Of a stretch of DNA of 64,000 bases, positions 62,487 through 64,000 are shown piece by piece. Position 1 is the stretch's first letter. Each line of letters opens with the position of its first letter. Origin of the DNA: Eopsaltria australis (lineage: Eukaryota > Chordata > Aves > Passeriformes > Petroicidae). Location: contig JAVTVJ010000295.1 of NCBI GenBank assembly GCA_034509425.1, positions 62,001 through 126,000 on the forward strand, written 5' to 3'. A program made the translations under genes and the position numbers. A model generated the notes under the pieces. It was not told where the DNA came from. It made no database searches and was given only the letters and a program-made list of their open reading frames with translations.

Positions 62487-64000
62487 GCTTTCAAGGCATT
62501 TCACACACAATGAGTGCCTATATCAGTCTCCTTTCATTCACTAGTGAGAAGCTGATTTGTACCTCTGATTAATCAAGGATGACAACATCCATTACTTTTT
62601 CAAACAAGTGTCTTTGGCTTCCTACTCTGCAATATTGCTTTGCTCATACGTATACAAAACTTTTAGTAGCTTTCTAGAATTCTTAAAATTCACCTTTGAA
62701 TAATACCTGCAAGAACTCTCTTGACAGATTGCTGTGGGGCTGATTATATTTCCCATCATGTTGACCAAGTATCAGCACTAGTTTCTGAAACTAATTTACT
62801 TACTGTTTTCACGTACTCCACATCTTTTGTTTTGCACTTCATGCTTGAAGAAATAATTAATTTCTTTTTTCACTCTTTAATGTTCTTAATGGAAACTACT
62901 CAGAGTCTTTCAATTATGAACTCTTTTTAATGAAACTACAGTCCTACATTGTCCTGTGTGATGCACCATACAAAAATCAACACATGGCCTCTTAAAAAAA
63001 GACCACAGGAATTGCAATGGCTTTGCAGATAAAACTGCTAAATCTAAACTATGACCCAAATGGGTTGTAAGTTTTAAGTTTATGCTGCAACATAATATAA
63101 TTACCTGGAAAAACATGTAATAAAATTACGATAGTTTGTTGTATTTGTGTTAAGTTTTATAATGGAAAACATAACCTAAGAGTACTTAAGATGAACATAA
63201 TATTTCTATATTATGCTTCAGAAGTTTCATATAGCAATGTTCTGAGCAGGTTCAGTTTTTAAGGGTTGTAAGTTACTTCACTGCTCAGTGCCTAAAATTT
63301 TAAATCTTTAGCTAAAAGTTGGATCTGTGCTATTTTATTTCTAGGAAAATATACTAAATATTATATATATATAAATAAACCTAAGAGAATGACTGCTCTT
63401 GTTTGAATACGTCAAGTTCAAATTTTTTAACAGGCTGCATACTCAGTTTTTCTGTTGGCTTTGTTGTAGGCTGGTTGATTTGTTAATTTCAAATTGCCTT
63501 AAAATGAAAATCCATAAATTGTACCCATACAGTTGAAGCAAAAATAAAAAAAAAAATATGCTACTGACGTGAATGGTAGTGATCAAAGTTGCTGCTTTGT
63601 ATATTTTTGCATATAGAAGGCTTGTATATTTTGCATGTGGAAGAATGAAGCTGGCAAGTACCTTAACTAAAAGAAGCTGGCCATCAGAACTTTTTTTCTG
63701 GACCAAGTAGGGTGAAGGAAGTCAATTCTATGCAAACCACACAAAGCAGCACATGAAACAGAAAAAAGCTCATATTCAGAGACCTGATTCTGTGTTCCCT
63801 AAATTCAGTGAAAGATTCCCAATTAAAACACTAAACTCTAGAGAAGTCTCATAAGCTTAGGGCTTTTTTTCATCTATTTTAACTGAATAATCTATGAAGT
63901 GCCAGTATTTTACGAATCAAAGCTGAAACCCAGCTTAACTGTAGAAATGCAAACTCAGGAATTCAGACCACTAACTGAATTTTTTGCTTTTTTAAACTCA

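Larger units (their letters stand above)
60928..64000. other. Unique AT-rich sequence with microsatellites, no gene seen
   Basis: Includes the CA microsatellite and T run listed separately, and a near-perfect palindrome at 61520-61540. The frames at 62058-62309, 62721-62930 and 63443-63706 have no known domain. Confidence 0.5.

Overview
The window is eukaryotic nuclear DNA, most likely from a bird and probably a songbird. It is AT-rich and non-coding in character. Its only recognisable protein-like sequence is decayed CR1 LINE reverse transcriptase, the dominant LINE family of birds. Its other interspersed repeats are LTRs resembling endogenous retrovirus (ERV) families that are common in passerines. 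Bird is well supported by the CR1 content; songbird is an inference from the look of the LTRs and was not tested by a search.

No protein-coding gene, exon, rRNA or tRNA could be supported. The open frames are all short (the longest is 201 codons, inside a G/T-rich low-complexity tract), overlap on both strands, and carry no recognised domain except the CR1 fragments. The window is therefore best read as a gene desert or part of a very long intron. Bacterial features such as operons, ribosome binding sites, CRISPR and origins do not apply.

Layout: 1-13.5 kb is mostly unique AT-rich sequence with a CR1 fragment (1771-2040, +) and a longer internally deleted CR1 (4990-5800, -). 13.5-15.4 kb has a poly-C tract, an ATG microsatellite and a 1.2 kb solo LTR with an exact 5-bp target-site duplication (14228-15419). 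19.0-21.8 kb is a repeat cluster: a minus-strand LTR with five CCAAT boxes behind a TATA box (19062-19581), a second LTR-like segment (about 20070-20573) and a CR1 3' portion (about 20680-21762, +). 24.1 kb has a two-copy 120-bp tandem duplication. 25.3-25.9 kb is a solo LTR with a 5-bp duplication.

The long interval from 26 to 50 kb is unique sequence with microsatellites, a possible conserved regulatory block (26870-27480), an RFX-like palindrome (31468-31481), paired G/T-rich and A/C-rich tracts (38255-38735) and a small minisatellite (46370-46527). 50.4-51.4 kb holds CR1 pieces in mixed orientation. 54.05-54.75 kb is a third solo LTR. 57.7-59.7 kb holds two LTR-like elements pointing in opposite directions, the second ending on a strong splice-donor match. 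The remainder to 64 kb is unique sequence with AT/GT and CA microsatellites.

I did not find a new gene system. The items most worth checking are the LTR promoters, the LTR-junction splice donor near 59.7 kb, the 120-bp duplication, the strand-skewed tracts at 38 kb and the candidate conserved element near 27 kb.
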